Assembly: GCA_022865445.1 (NCBI GenBank)
Contig: JALHSX010000286.1
Location: forward strand, 1 to 16,374
From: Thermoplasmata archaeon
GTDB taxonomy: Archaea; Thermoplasmatota; Thermoplasmata; UBA10834
Reading direction: 5' to 3'
Length of the DNA stretch: 16,374 nt
Shown here one piece after another: positions 6,179 to 15,196 of this stretch. The notes beneath the pieces are model-generated. The model worked only from the letters and a program-made list of their open reading frames with translations, made no database searches and was not told the origin of the DNA. Each line of letters opens with the position of its first letter. The first letter of the stretch is position 1. The position numbers and the translations under genes were made by a program.

Positions 6179-9100
6179 CCACCTGTAGTCGTATACAATG
6201 GTCGTGTTCAGCCCGCTCCCCTCATCGATGAACGGCGCGCAGAGTAGCCGTCCAATCGATGAGGCACCAACTGGGAAGATTATATCTGGGACTCCATCGC
6301 CGTCTATATCCGACGAAGCGACATCGTACTGACGGGCTGCATTTCCCAGGTAAGTTGGATTCGACCATCCTGTTACGTAGTTGTATCCCGGATCCAAAGC
6401 CAGATTTATGCCGCACGCCTGATTATCGCTTGGCATCACGATAACGTCGACCTGCCCGTCGTTGTCATGGTCACCCGGTGCCAGTGCCTGTACCCTATAG
6501 TCAGAGGTCCAATAGTACCAGAATGGGGCGTAGATACTCCCTGGAATGTAGAGTTCCCAGCCAAGCTGGCTCGGACATGCCAAGAAGAGACCGACTTTCC
6601 CCTGGCCATTCAAGTCCGCGGGGAAGACGTATCGGGCTTCGTGACCAACATTGAAATCTGTCGTTGTGAAGCTATCTCGGCTGCTGGCCACGATCCTCGT
6701 CACCCATGTCGAAGAGGTATACGTGACCCATATCTGATTGCCAAAGGCAGCGACATCGAGCACCTGCAGCCCTGCTCTGACAGAAACGTACTTTGGACCG
6801 TAGAAGGCTCCGCGTCCGTTGCTGAACAGTATCGCCACCGTGCTGGTACCGGACCGAGAGACCGCGATGTCAGCCCTGCCGTCCCCGTCAAACTTGCCGA
6901 CGCACACTCCGTAGGCACTTCCACCGACGTTGACAGTCGTGCTGTTGTCGAACATCGCGTTGCCTAGGTTGTATAGAACACCAATGATACTCGACTGGCC
7001 TGAGGAAACGACAACGTCCACACGACCGTCACCGTCTAGATCCCCTGCATCGATGTCGTTGATCCAGGACACTGGTACATCGAAAGTGCGCCTATCTCCG
7101 AAGAGCCCACCACCAGACTCAACACCGGTGACCGTCAATGAACCTCCGTGAAGGGGAACGATTTGACCATCGCTAGTCAGTGGGATGCTAATCATAACAG
7201 CCTGCTGGTTCCAGGTCGATGAATAATCATCCTGCTCAAAGACAAGGAGCTGGTCGATGCTACATCCTGCGGGAATTGCCAACATCTCCTTGCCGTTCAG
7301 CACTCCGTCATTGTCCCAATCCTTCTCCAGCATGTTCACGACACCGTCGGCATCGAAGTCCTCACCTGGAGCGTAGGGCTGCCCCGGGTTCTTCGCATCA
7401 AGGTCCTCTAGGAACTTCTTGCGCTGGCCGTCAAGCATCCCATCACCTGCGCTGTCGGGGTCGAGGACGTTGACCAGACCATCGTTGTCTCCGTCGGCCG
7501 TCGGGCTCGATCCGATGGAGAACCAGAACGCAACCTCCAAGGAGTCACTCAGACCGTCTCCGTCAGAATCCGGCTTGAACGGACTCGTTCCATAGAAGTC
7601 CTCCATTCCATTCACGAGACCATCGCTGTCATTGTCATCGTAGTAGTACCGGTCCGCCAGGCTCTGCGTCATTGACAGAGTAGTTGCTGAACTACTAGCT
7701 CCGACCATCACGGTCGAGTAAGTTGGGTTGACCAACAATATTGACGATGACGACTCCGCATTGTTGCTGGCGGCCGACAAGTAGGTGGATAGGGCCGAGG
7801 TGCCGGGTAAGGAAGATGCCTCGTTTGACAGCGGACCTTCGCCTACGCCATTCACGGCACTAATCTTGTAGTAGTAGGTCTTGGTCCCAGTCACGGGATA
7901 GTCCGACCACTTCAGTTTGCCCGTGAGCGGATCGATGCTCCAGCTTGTTGCAGTCTTGAAGTAGGCTTCCTTTCCCTTAATCGTGCTGCGATAAATCTTG
8001 TACGCTGTGATAGGCGAACCGCCATTGGAGCCAGGCACGTTCCATGTCAGGGTGATTGTGCTCGCGCCGCCTCCCGCCGCGGTCAAGTATAGGGGCGCCG
8101 AGGGAATCGTTGGAGCAGTGCCCGGCTTTGCCGAAATCTCGTACGACAAGGCGCTGTCGCCGGCCAAGTTGCTCGCACTGATCTTGTAGTAGTAGACCTG
8201 ACCATTGGTGCGTCCAGTATCCGTAAACGATGTGGTTCCAGTGACGGTAGCGATCTGCACCTCGGCACCTGGGCTTGTGCTGCGATATATCTTGTAGCTT
8301 AGCTGCAAATCAGTAGCGCCGCCGTTGTCCAAAGGTTTCGTCCAAGTCAACACTATCTGCGTGCTGGAAGGAGTACACTGCGGGTTGACAACCGTCGACG
8401 GATTCTTCCACGTGGTTGCATTCACTACATTTGAAGGAAGGCTATCTCCAACGTCGTTCGCCGCTATGATCTTGTAGTAATAGATTTGCCCTTTGGCAAG
8501 TGACTGGTCGCTGAATTGCGTGACCCCGACAACTGTCGTCAAGTATGGTATCGAGCCAGGCAAAGTGCCCCTGTAGATCTTGTATCCCGTGATAGGCGAT
8601 CCGCCGTCTGGAGGCGTCTGCCAGACCAGATTGATCGTGGTACCGGTCGCGGTCGCCACAAGATTCGACGGAGCTCCCGGAACGTTCGGAGTGGTTGCGG
8701 ATGCAATGTTCGATTGAGCGCTTCCGCCCACAGAATTGTTTGCCACAACATAGTAGTAGTACAGCTGGCCGTTCGGCAACCCGCCATCGACATACGTGAA
8801 CTGGTGGCCGTCCAGAGTCGTTCCGAGGCACAAATACGATGAGGTCTCAGTCCGTCTGTAGATCGTATAGTGGAGCACCTCCGTTCCTCCGCTAGATAGC
8901 GGCTCGAGCCAAGTCAACGAAACTGCCTGCTTCCCACTGACTGCGACCAGAGCTCTGGGCGCTGAAGGAACGTCGAAGGTTGTGCTGAACGCCTCATTGG
9001 ACTGCGGGCTCTCACCCAACGTATTCACCGCAGAGATCCTGTAGTAGTACGTCACGCCGTTGGGAAGGAAGATGTCCTGCCATTCTGCGTTGACTGGCTT

Positions 9101-12100
9101 TATTTCCCTGAAGTATGTCTCACCGCCCGAGACGTTGCCTCGATAGATGATGTATGAGAGGATGGGGGGTCCTCCGCTGACCGGCTCGGACCAGCAAAGA
9201 CCGATCTGCCGCACACCAGGTGTAGCTGTGAGATTCTGAGGCGATTCCGGTATCGTCCACGTGGTTGCATTCGCCTCGTAGGAGAAGAGCCCCGGCCCGT
9301 ATTCATTCACAGCCCGCACTCGGTAGAAGTAGGTCTGGTTCCTGCCGAGGTTCGCATCTGTGTATCGGAGCTCTCCAGAACTCACATTCGTGAGGAACGA
9401 CTCGTTCAAAGAGTAGTCACCGCGATAGATCTCGTAGCAGGTTATGTTGGAATCCAAACCAGCAGGCGCTTCCCAGCTCAAGGTTATCTGCCCATTTCCT
9501 GGAGTGCACGCAAGGTTGCGAGGAGAGGCTGGGGGACCGTAGGGGGTTGCATAGGCCTCTTCGGAACGAGCCCCCTCACCTACAGCGTTGACGAGACTTA
9601 CCTGATAGAAGTATGTAGTGCCATTTGCCACATTACTATCCCAATACCTTCCCTTTCCGCCGAATCCTTCATAGAGGAGAGTCTCCTCGCCAGGGGCGGT
9701 ACCTCTGTAGATTCGCCATGCGGTGACTTCCGACCCTCCGTCCCTGTGGGGGTAGACATACCAGGCAAAATTCACCGCTCCCAGGAATGCGCTGGCACCT
9801 AGGGTTATTGGAGCATCCGGTACTGATAGGGGTGTTGTCCAGCCTTCGTTGGAGAACGGACTCTCTCCAAACGAGTTGTTTGCGGTCACCGCATATTTGT
9901 ACATTGTCCAGTTGACCACATCAAAGTCATCGCAGCTCAAGACATCTGGCCCGACCTGAGCTATACATACCATAGGACCCCATGCGTGGCCATCAGAGAT
10001 CGAGCGATAGACAGTATAGCGAATGAGGTCGGAACCTCCTATTGATGATGGTGGAGACCAGGCGATGAAGATCATCCCCGCCTGTCCCGTGACGACCAGG
10101 CCAATGGGAGCCGTGGGCGGTATTTGGCCGGCCGCAGGGTTCAAGCCATTTTGCACTTCCCAACCATCGGGGAATCCGTCGTTGTCACTGTCATAATCGA
10201 CAACATTCCTTATGCCATCTCCGTCTGTGTCTGCGACGACTGGATCCAACCCCATTCCGAGCCAGAATGCAACCTCGTCGCCGTCCTTGAGTCCGTCACC
10301 ATCGGTATCGTTATCCACCGGGTCTGTGCCATATACGGAAATCTCCTGGCTATCCGTCAAACCGTCGTTGTCTGTGTCGGCCAGGACAGGACTCGTAGAA
10401 TAGGTGTTCACCTCAACGCCGTCTGGAATACCATCGTTGTCGCTGTCGTTGTCCAGGACATTGACCAGACCATCTCCGTCACTGTCCAAGTCGCCCCACA
10501 AACGCATCTCCTGCCCGTCGAGCAAGCCATCGTTGTCGGAATCAGGGTCGACTATGTTGGCAAGGCCATCACCATCTGAGTCAACAGCTGAAATGCCCTG
10601 ATAGATCCGAATGTCATCGATCCAAATCAATGAGTCGCTGCTGTCGCGCAGCACAAATCCCAATCGGTTGATGCCTGTAGGATTATTCGTTGGGTGGTTC
10701 ATCGCCGCGCCTTTGCAGACGGCGGACGAGCCACCCCTAGTCAGAGTGACATCATACGTGCCATTGAACAAGTCGACGTTTATCTTCAGCTCATACCAGA
10801 CATTGTCCCAGGCATAGTTCCACATGGGACCTACGCTCTTCCCACTCGGGAAGGCATACAGGTTGCTGAAGACTCTTGTCAAATTGAAGCTCCAAGCACC
10901 GTCGTCCGCCGCAAACACGATGTCGACCTTGCTGCCGCTCCAGGGCGCAGTAGCGATTACAGCCATCTCGGCAACGAAATGATTGTATTGCGGGGTGAAG
11001 TTGTGCCAAGCGCTCACATTTCCTGTCAGTTGAGTTCGGCCCAGCTCGAGACAAGGATCCGCAGGGTCTCCGAACCATGGATAGATTTCTACGAACCCGC
11101 CATCACCGACTTTCGTCCAACCATCTGCCCCAGAATCGAAGGTGTCTGTGAAAACAGCCGGACCCACAAAGGTCGCTCTCTCCCAGAACTCGTTTTCAGC
11201 GTAGTCCGTCACGCTATCAGAATCGGTGTCCGCAAGCACCATGCTGGTGCCAATCTGGGCTTCGAGTCCGTCTCCAAGGCCATCACCGTCTGAGTCGTTG
11301 TCATTCGCGTTTATCAGGCCGTCTCCGTCGGTGTCGATGCTCCAAGAGATCTCGTCGCCATCACGAACTCCATCCGAGTCGGAATCGGCAGAAGTGAGGT
11401 TTGTGCCAGCTCTGAACTCGACCATGTCAGCTAGTCCGTCGGAGTCGCTATCGGCCGACAGAGGGTTCGACTTCAGGACATAGTATTCGAAACCGTCCGT
11501 GAGCCCGTCTCCGTCAGAATCCGCATTGTGCCTGTTGGTACCAATGACATCTTCATAGTAATCTCCGAGCATGTCGGAGTCGCTATCCACGCCATCTGAG
11601 CCATACCCGAGCGGGTTGCCGCCGTGCAGTATCTCCCATCCGTCGGAGAAGCCATCGCCGTCAGTATCATTCAGAAGAGGATCTGTGCCATATACGTATG
11701 TCTCAGCCGCATCGGACAGACCATCGTTGTCTGAGTCCGGAGAACCTGTAATTGAGACACTCTGCTTGCTGTAGTTCGTTCTCACCAGATTTGGATGCGA
11801 TCCCGATTCAAATGCCAGGTCGTAGGTACCACTGAACAATACAGTAGAATCCCGAACCGTCGGGGAGGAGTTCCAGAAGCAGAACCCGACTCCATTGTTC
11901 AAGGAAAGAGTTCGGTTGCAATAGACGGCCGACGTATTGTTGAAAACCACGCCATACTCGTTGTTCTGAGCGAGGTTCGAATAGAATACTGGCTGAACGC
12001 TATAGTCGATCCTGAGTCCTGACAGAGTGGTCACACCAGTGGAGCCCGAAGAGATGCTCATCGGGATCTCCACGTCGCCGCTTCCATCTGCCTGTGTGAA

Positions 12101-13708
12101 AGAGCCCAGCTCGTCAAGGATTCGAGAGTTGGATGAGTTCATCTTGATTGTGCTCTCGAATCCGCCAGAAACCGACCAGTCGACATCACCATCGCAACCA
12201 ATGTCGAGAGAGGGACTGGCAGGATAGCCACAGTCGAAGATGTCTATGTGGTTGCCACTATCCTGCACATAGACCTTGTTGAATGATGAGGCAGCGACGC
12301 CCTTCGGGGTGGACAGGCCAGGAGCACCTCGATAGACCAAGGTGCCATCCAAGTTGAGTACAACGAGGCCATATGTTTCGTCTGAGACGTATATCTTGTC
12401 TCTCACATCTATGCGATTGGGACGGCCCAGTCCCTGCGTGATCTTATATCTCCAAACCCCGTCCAATGTAAAGACGTCTATGTGCGTTCCATCCAACACA
12501 TAGATCCCGCTGCTGCAGACTGAAACATCTGATATTGCAAGGCTAAGTTCGGTAGTGATTGGTCCTGCCTCGCGGCCGTAGATGACAAGTTTGTAGGTGC
12601 GATCGGCGATGCACAGAATACCATTGTAGTAGTCAGTCCCCTTGGGGGCCTTTATGAAGCCCGTCAAGGTGTCAAACCAGTAAATGCTGCCTGCCAGGGT
12701 CCGGAACATGTCAACATGAGTGCCATCTATCACATACATGTAGTCCCCGTTACTCGTCACATCCGTCGGGCTAAGTAGGTCGCCTCCAACGCCTGGAAGT
12801 CTGGAGTATATGGGTACAAGAAGGCGAGAGCCGTAACCATCGCAGACCACTCTGATTCCGTTGGTTGAGTCAGCGGCGAAGATGCCCCAGATATAGCCAG
12901 CGGGATCCCAGTTCTTGTACCAATACCCCTCGTCAATCCCATTGGCACGTACCAGCCCATTTGCCCACGGAGAATCGCTTGACGTCGACGGCTGGAGGTA
13001 CGAACCAGTGATGCTCATCTCCGCTTGCGACAACTGTGCTCTCTTCGGTAGGGTGAGAGTTATGTTTGCAGAGGAGCCTGGGCCGACGAATTGCCTAGTC
13101 TGTGTGGCGTTTCCATCAGAAAATGTTGTCAAAGTCTGTGTGGTCACGGACCCGTTGAAGTAGTAGCCATAGACAGAATTGCGAACAATGTTTCCGTACA
13201 AATAGGGGCTTGCCTTGTCAACGAAAACAGCAGAAGAGGAGGAGTCCTCGATTTCAGTGGACACGATAGCGACGTCATTGGAGTAGACCTGCACTCCGCC
13301 GATGGGACCGCGGCCGCCCAAACCAGTAAGCTTGGAAGAGTTCAGAAGAGCACTGCCGTAGATGCGGAAAGTCCACCTAGTATTTCCGTAGTAAGTGCTA
13401 AGCTCGCCGACAATGGTGCAGTTCGAAATCTCTAATTTCCCGCCCGCCTTGACGGAGAAATCAATGGCATGATCAGAGTGATCGTAGAGTGTGACCGAAC
13501 AGTCTACCAGAGCCAATGACCCACCGCTCTCGACGACTATGTTCGTGCCCTGGTAGAAGTCCCCGTCTTCATATCTCTCATTGCCCACGATAATCCAGTC
13601 TTGAGCCGTTTCCGGCGGAGCGCTCACACACATCGTATTGAACGACACCGCCAACATAACAAAGACGACCGCAATCGAGGCTACCCTAGTGTATGTCACC
13701 TGAATCAT
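6176..13708 (-). CDS. Giant modular surface protein (beta-helix, TSP3, FN3, FG-GAP), N-terminal part up to the in-frame TAG
   Basis: The protein has 2510 residues. A signal peptide covers about 1-29, with a basic start, a hydrophobic core VASIAVVFVMLAVSF and an Ala-type site near CVSA. The order then is: right-handed beta-helix (about 35-190); a region with repeated DGTHxDxF and SPxxV motifs, probably a beta-propeller (about 310-490); a second short beta-helix (about 580-645); TSP3 array 1 (655-846); a lectin-like beta-sandwich starting TDTFDSGADGW (about 847-1035); TSP3 array 2 (1037-1190); eight FN3 domains (about 1195-1965); a Ser-rich linker; TSP3 array 3 (2023-2145); and an FG-GAP propeller with repeats such as DLDGDGRVDVVV (about 2210-2510). 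Many N-x-S/T sequons, densest in the N-terminal third, suggest N-glycosylation. It is exported and presumably binds other cells, surfaces or polysaccharides; this role is inference. The ATG at 13708 fits the signal peptide and has GGAG nine bases upstream. No enzymatic motif is seen. Confidence 0.92.
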   Translation of the reverse strand: MIQVTYTRVASIAVVFVMLAVSFNTMCVSAPPETAQDWIIVGNERYEDGDFYQGTNIVVESGGSLALVDCSVTLYDHSDHAIDFSVKAGGKLEISNCTIVGELSTYYGNTRWTFRIYGSALLNSSKLTGLGGRGPIGGVQVYSNDVAIVSTEIEDSSSSAVFVDKASPYLYGNIVRNSVYGYYFNGSVTTQTLTTFSDGNATQTRQFVGPGSSANITLTLPKRAQLSQAEMSITGSYLQPSTSSDSPWANGLVRANGIDEGYWYKNWDPAGYIWGIFAADSTNGIRVVCDGYGSRLLVPIYSRLPGVGGDLLSPTDVTSNGDYMYVIDGTHVDMFRTLAGSIYWFDTLTGFIKAPKGTDYYNGILCIADRTYKLVIYGREAGPITTELSLAISDVSVCSSGIYVLDGTHIDVFTLDGVWRYKITQGLGRPNRIDVRDKIYVSDETYGLVVLNLDGTLVYRGAPGLSTPKGVAASSFNKVYVQDSGNHIDIFDCGYPASPSLDIGCDGDVDWSVSGGFESTIKMNSSNSRILDELGSFTQADGSGDVEIPMSISSGSTGVTTLSGLRIDYSVQPVFYSNLAQNNEYGVVFNNTSAVYCNRTLSLNNGVGFCFWNSSPTVRDSTVLFSGTYDLAFESGSHPNLVRTNYSKQSVSITGSPDSDNDGLSDAAETYVYGTDPLLNDTDGDGFSDGWEILHGGNPLGYGSDGVDSDSDMLGDYYEDVIGTNRHNADSDGDGLTDGFEYYVLKSNPLSADSDSDGLADMVEFRAGTNLTSADSDSDGVRDGDEISWSIDTDGDGLINANDNDSDGDGLGDGLEAQIGTSMVLADTDSDSVTDYAENEFWERATFVGPAVFTDTFDSGADGWTKVGDGGFVEIYPWFGDPADPCLELGRTQLTGNVSAWHNFTPQYNHFVAEMAVIATAPWSGSKVDIVFAADDGAWSFNLTRVFSNLYAFPSGKSVGPMWNYAWDNVWYELKINVDLFNGTYDVTLTRGGSSAVCKGAAMNHPTNNPTGINRLGFVLRDSSDSLIWIDDIRIYQGISAVDSDGDGLANIVDPDSDNDGLLDGQEMRLWGDLDSDGDGLVNVLDNDSDNDGIPDGVEVNTYSTSPVLADTDNDGLTDSQEISVYGTDPVDNDTDGDGLKDGDEVAFWLGMGLDPVVADTDGDGIRNVVDYDSDNDGFPDGWEVQNGLNPAAGQIPPTAPIGLVVTGQAGMIFIAWSPPSSIGGSDLIRYTVYRSISDGHAWGPMVCIAQVGPDVLSCDDFDVVNWTMYKYAVTANNSFGESPFSNEGWTTPLSVPDAPITLGASAFLGAVNFAWYVYPHRDGGSEVTAWRIYRGTAPGEETLLYEGFGGKGRYWDSNVANGTTYFYQVSLVNAVGEGARSEEAYATPYGPPASPRNLACTPGNGQITLSWEAPAGLDSNITCYEIYRGDYSLNESFLTNVSSGELRYTDANLGRNQTYFYRVRAVNEYGPGLFSYEANATTWTIPESPQNLTATPGVRQIGLCWSEPVSGGPPILSYIIYRGNVSGGETYFREIKPVNAEWQDIFLPNGVTYYYRISAVNTLGESPQSNEAFSTTFDVPSAPRALVAVSGKQAVSLTWLEPLSSGGTEVLHYTIYRRTETSSYLCLGTTLDGHQFTYVDGGLPNGQLYYYYVVANNSVGGSAQSNIASATTPNVPGAPSNLVATATGTTINLVWQTPPDGGSPITGYKIYRGTLPGSIPYLTTVVGVTQFSDQSLAKGQIYYYKIIAANDVGDSLPSNVVNATTWKNPSTVVNPQCTPSSTQIVLTWTKPLDNGGATDLQLSYKIYRSTSPGAEVQIATVTGTTSFTDTGRTNGQVYYYKISASNLAGDSALSYEISAKPGTAPTIPSAPLYLTAAGGGASTITLTWNVPGSNGGSPITAYKIYRSTIKGKEAYFKTATSWSIDPLTGKLKWSDYPVTGTKTYYYKISAVNGVGEGPLSNEASSLPGTSALSTYLSAASNNAESSSSILLVNPTYSTVMVGASSSATTLSMTQSLADRYYYDDNDSDGLVNGMEDFYGTSPFKPDSDGDGLSDSLEVAFWFSIGSSPTADGDNDGLVNVLDPDSAGDGMLDGQRKKFLEDLDAKNPGQPYAPGEDFDADGVVNMLEKDWDNDGVLNGKEMLAIPAGCSIDQLLVFEQDDYSSTWNQQAVMISIPLTSDGQIVPLHGGSLTVTGVESGGGLFGDRRTFDVPVSWINDIDAGDLDGDGRVDVVVSSGQSSIIGVLYNLGNAMFDNSTTVNVGGSAYGVCVGKFDGDGRADIAVSRSGTSTVAILFSNGRGAFYGPKYVSVRAGLQVLDVAAFGNQIWVTYTSSTWVTRIVASSRDSFTTTDFNVGHEARYVFPADLNGQGKVGLFLACPSQLGWELYIPGSIYAPFWYYWTSDYRVQALAPGDHDNDGQVDVIVMPSDNQACGINLALDPGYNYVTGWSNPTYLGNAARQYDVASSDIDGDGVPDIIFPVGASSIGRLLCAPFIDEGSGLNTTIVYDYRW
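7275..7645 (-). repeat. TSP3-type calcium-binding repeat array 3
   Basis: Units such as NDSDGLVNGMED, DSDGDGLSDSLE and GDNDGLVNVLDPDS lie between the Ser-rich linker and the FG-GAP propeller. This array is less regular than the others, with a longer insertion LEDLDAKNPGQPYAPGEDFD. Confidence 0.88.
7800..10128 (-). repeat. Tandem array of eight fibronectin type III domains
   Basis: Each domain is about 95-100 residues. It opens with (I/V/N)P-x-x-P..L-x-x, carries a conserved Trp in the second strand (for example ITLSWEAP, INLVWQTP, IVLTWTKP), then Y-x-I-Y-R, and closes with Y-Y-Y-x-(I/V)-x-A-x-N and G. The tri-tyrosine is written TAC/TAT in tandem and shows as runs of GTA on the plus strand. 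The eight openings are IPPTAP, VPDAP, PPASP, IPESP, VPSAP, VPGAP, NPSTV and IPSAP, so domain 7 has the most deviant edge. Confidence 0.93.
10130..10600 (-). repeat. TSP3-type calcium-binding repeat array 2
   Basis: A regular series of D-x-D-x-D-G units between the lectin-like domain and the FN3 array, including DSDGDGLANIVDPDSDNDG and TDNDGLTDSQEISVYGTDP. The module NIVDPDSDNDGL-x-DG recurs in array 4, which suggests internal duplication within the gene. Confidence 0.9.
11170..11745 (-). repeat. TSP3-type calcium-binding repeat array 1
   Basis: The longest of the four arrays. It starts with SPDSDNDGLSDAAETYVYG and runs through units such as NDTDGDGFSDGWE, ADSDGDGLTDGFE and ADSDSDGVRDGDE. The YVYGTDPLLNDTDGDG module is close to one in array 2 (SVYGTDPVDNDTDGDG), again pointing to internal duplication. 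Confidence 0.9.
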
Positions 13709-13717
13709 CCCCCCAAG

Positions 13718-13721
13718 CTCC
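13718..13721 (-). promoter_or_regulatory. Possible Shine-Dalgarno site of the giant gene
   Basis: GGAG on the minus strand, nine bases before the ATG at 13708, with a run of six G between. Spacing is acceptable. The G-run itself could also pair with the 16S tail. Confidence 0.35.
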
Positions 13722-13759
13722 GAATTCCCCCCAATTCACACCTAGGATGTGAAGGTCAA

Positions 13760-13776
13760 CGGTAATCTCCTTACCG
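13760..13776 (-). promoter_or_regulatory. 17-base palindrome, candidate operator of the giant gene
   Basis: CGGTAA, five bases, TTACCG: two perfect six-base arms. It begins one base downstream of the TATA box on the minus strand and ends close to the expected transcription start, where a bound repressor would block polymerase. No other copy was noticed in the window. Confidence 0.35.
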
Positions 13777-13777
13777 A

Positions 13778-13785
13778 TACTTAAA
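13778..13785 (-). promoter_or_regulatory. TATA box of the giant surface-protein gene
   Basis: TTTAAGTA on the minus strand, close to the archaeal TTTAAATA type. A start site about 26 bases downstream would fall near 13755, giving a leader of about 45 bases before the ATG at 13708. The ten bases TTTAAGTATC also occur in the second copy of the downstream repeat (minus strand, 15265-15274). Confidence 0.6.
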
Positions 13786-13847
13786 CCGTGAGTGGGAAAG
13801 GTACGTCGTCAGAATCCCAGTGTCAACTCACTCAGGGGGACGAGCTT

Positions 13848-14265
13848 TCAGGTTCTTGAGAACTCGTGCAACGTCTCAACAACTCTGAACGAGCTGTCGA
13901 TGACAAGGTCCCACGAGACAACAGAGCCGTTCAGCGTCAGTAGAAGGAGATGATCTACTTCCGACTCGGTCATTCAAGTCTTCAAACATCTTCAATACAG
14001 TCGATCAAATGAATACCATTCGCAGCGATGATCTTGACATCCTTCACCTCGCGCTTCACGGACTCTATCGCATTATGGAATACCATGAAGGACCTCTCCA
14101 TCTCTCATCCGAAGCGAGGGGCAGCACCTGCCTTCCCTGATGGGGTATCCGGCGTCCCTGATTGTTCGACGCGTAGCAATACCGTCTCTTCAACCGCTTC
14201 CATTCTGGATTTCGATTTGAACCGAGGAGCGGCATCCTCGCGAGCAATTGCTTCCGACTACCTGT
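13848..14265 (-). pseudogene. Decayed coding sequence or cluster of three very short reading frames
   Basis: Between the giant-gene promoter and the DUF3800 gene, the minus strand carries three consecutive short frames of protein-like composition. The first runs 14203-14105 (32 residues, MEAVEETVLLRVEQSG...), in a frame open back to a TAG at 14265-14263. The second runs 14101-13982 (39 residues, MERSFMVFHNAIESVKREVK...); it is in the same frame as the first, separated by one TGA. The third runs 13973-13848 (41 residues, MTESEVDHLLLLTLNG...) in another frame, nine bases after the second stop. The third has a helix-helix-like pattern that could be part of a small winged-helix or partner protein, but I recognise no family. 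The order reads best as one old gene broken by a stop and a frameshift; three real microproteins are the alternative. A plus-strand frame at 14028-14267 covers the same bases and cannot be excluded. Confidence 0.3.
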
Positions 14266-14314
14266 AGTCCACACCCTCATCACTTGATGCCCCGCTCCGC
14301 TCCGTCCTGAGAAC

Positions 14315-15049
14315 ATGGCGACCTACAGCGACGCGATATACATTGACGAGTCGGGCAGCGGTTCTCCAACAGACAACATGCACCGGTACTGGGTGAGTGC
14401 CGCAGTCTCAGTGGCCTTTGACCAGACCAATGACCTGAACGAAGGCATTCGGCGAATACTTGCCAACCACTTCAGCCCGCATGTAGGAGAGCTAAAGGGG
14501 TCTTCGATGTCGAAATACCTGCGCCCAACATCTACGATCACGGAAGTCGTGAAGGACCTAGGAAATGTATTGGACCACACTGGCACACATCTGTGGGGGG
14601 CTGCGACTTCGTTTGGGTCTTCTCCGCCCCGAGGCCTCCCCACCTCAAATCCAAAACCGAAGGACATTGCGCGACAAATGCTTCTGGAGGAAATCAACGC
14701 CCGCCTTCTCACGGGTTATCACCATCCCGATCACAGTCTGATAATCTGGGATATCTCTGAAAGGCAAGAACTCCAGGACTTCAGCGCCAGTATCGCGAGG
14801 TTCATGTCTGTCCGTGACGAAACTCCGAGGAGCGAAAGACTGGTTCCGGCAGCATTAGGTGGGCTGTCTCACGATTGGAGCGGGCTGCAGACTGCTGACG
14901 TCATCGCGAATTGCGCCCTGCACTATCTGGGCCATACCGCGTCGTTGACGGGTTCCAAGACCGACAAGGCAGAAGCGTTCAGAACGGAGTTTCTGCCACG
15001 AATGCAGAAGATCGAAAATGCAGACATCATTGGTTGGATGGTTCGGTAG
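14315..15049 (+). CDS. DUF3800 family protein (predicted RNase H-like nuclease)
   Basis: The protein has 244 residues and no membrane segment. The DUF3800 signature is clear: YIDESGSG at 9-16 with Asp11 and Glu12, an E-L-K segment at 59-61, a second acidic strand SLIIWDISE at 141-149 with Asp146, and the C-terminal SGLQTADVIAN at 189-199 with Asp195. The family is predicted to have an RNase H-like fold with an acidic metal-binding centre. It is common on phages, plasmids and accessory islands, but its substrate is not established. The ATG at 14315 is the first possible start, and the motif begins only eight residues later. No good ribosome site or TATA box precedes it. It stands alone, with decayed sequence upstream and a hairpin repeat array directly downstream, which fits an acquired or mobile gene. 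The stop is TAG, with TGA five codons later. Confidence 0.85.
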   Translation: MATYSDAIYIDESGSGSPTDNMHRYWVSAAVSVAFDQTNDLNEGIRRILANHFSPHVGELKGSSMSKYLRPTSTITEVVKDLGNVLDHTGTHLWGAATSFGSSPPRGLPTSNPKPKDIARQMLLEEINARLLTGYHHPDHSLIIWDISERQELQDFSASIARFMSVRDETPRSERLVPAALGGLSHDWSGLQTADVIANCALHYLGHTASLTGSKTDKAEAFRTEFLPRMQKIENADIIGWMVR

Positions 15050-15055
15050 CATCAC

Positions 15056-15160
15056 AAGAAAAAGTGAGGAGGCCTAACGACATAACGACGCCCTCCTCCT
15101 CACAGTTGATGATTGACCCTCTTCGTATTTAAGAGGTTGGCGTCCTTGTAGCAGATCGCG
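15056..15160. repeat. 105-base repeat, copy A, with TATA-like box and hairpin
   Basis: It matches copy B without gaps at 75 of 105 positions by hand count. It contains a perfect inverted repeat, GTGAGGAGG (15064-15072) with CCTCCTCAC (15095-15103). On the minus strand CTTAAATA (15126-15133) lies about 26 bases before the hairpin, the normal distance from an archaeal TATA box to the start site. The minus strand then reads GTGAGGAGGAGG, eight bases, ATG, and an 18-codon frame (15083-15027) beginning MSLGLLT that runs into the 3' end of the DUF3800 gene on the opposite strand. Confidence 0.75.
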
Positions 15161-15196
15161 TTCCTTGACTGCCCAGTCTCTCGAACCAACTTCATC

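Noticed and set aside
5818..6198. A minus-strand frame crossing the TAG junction that might bridge the two halves by frameshift
   Set aside because: Its translation is Arg/Ser/Thr-rich and carries no FG-GAP motif. The two real halves are already in the same frame, so no frameshift is needed.
10124..11774. Several plus-strand frames rich in Ser, Pro and Glu opposite the TSP3 arrays
   Set aside because: They are the mirror of repeated GAC/GAT-GG codons on the other strand. The low-complexity Ser-Pro pattern follows the repeats and shows no independent protein features.
14028..14267. A 79-residue plus-strand frame upstream of the DUF3800 gene
   Set aside because: Its composition is Ser/Ala-rich with no motif, it lacks a ribosome site, and the minus-strand frames over the same bases look more protein-like. 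Not excluded, but not supportable.
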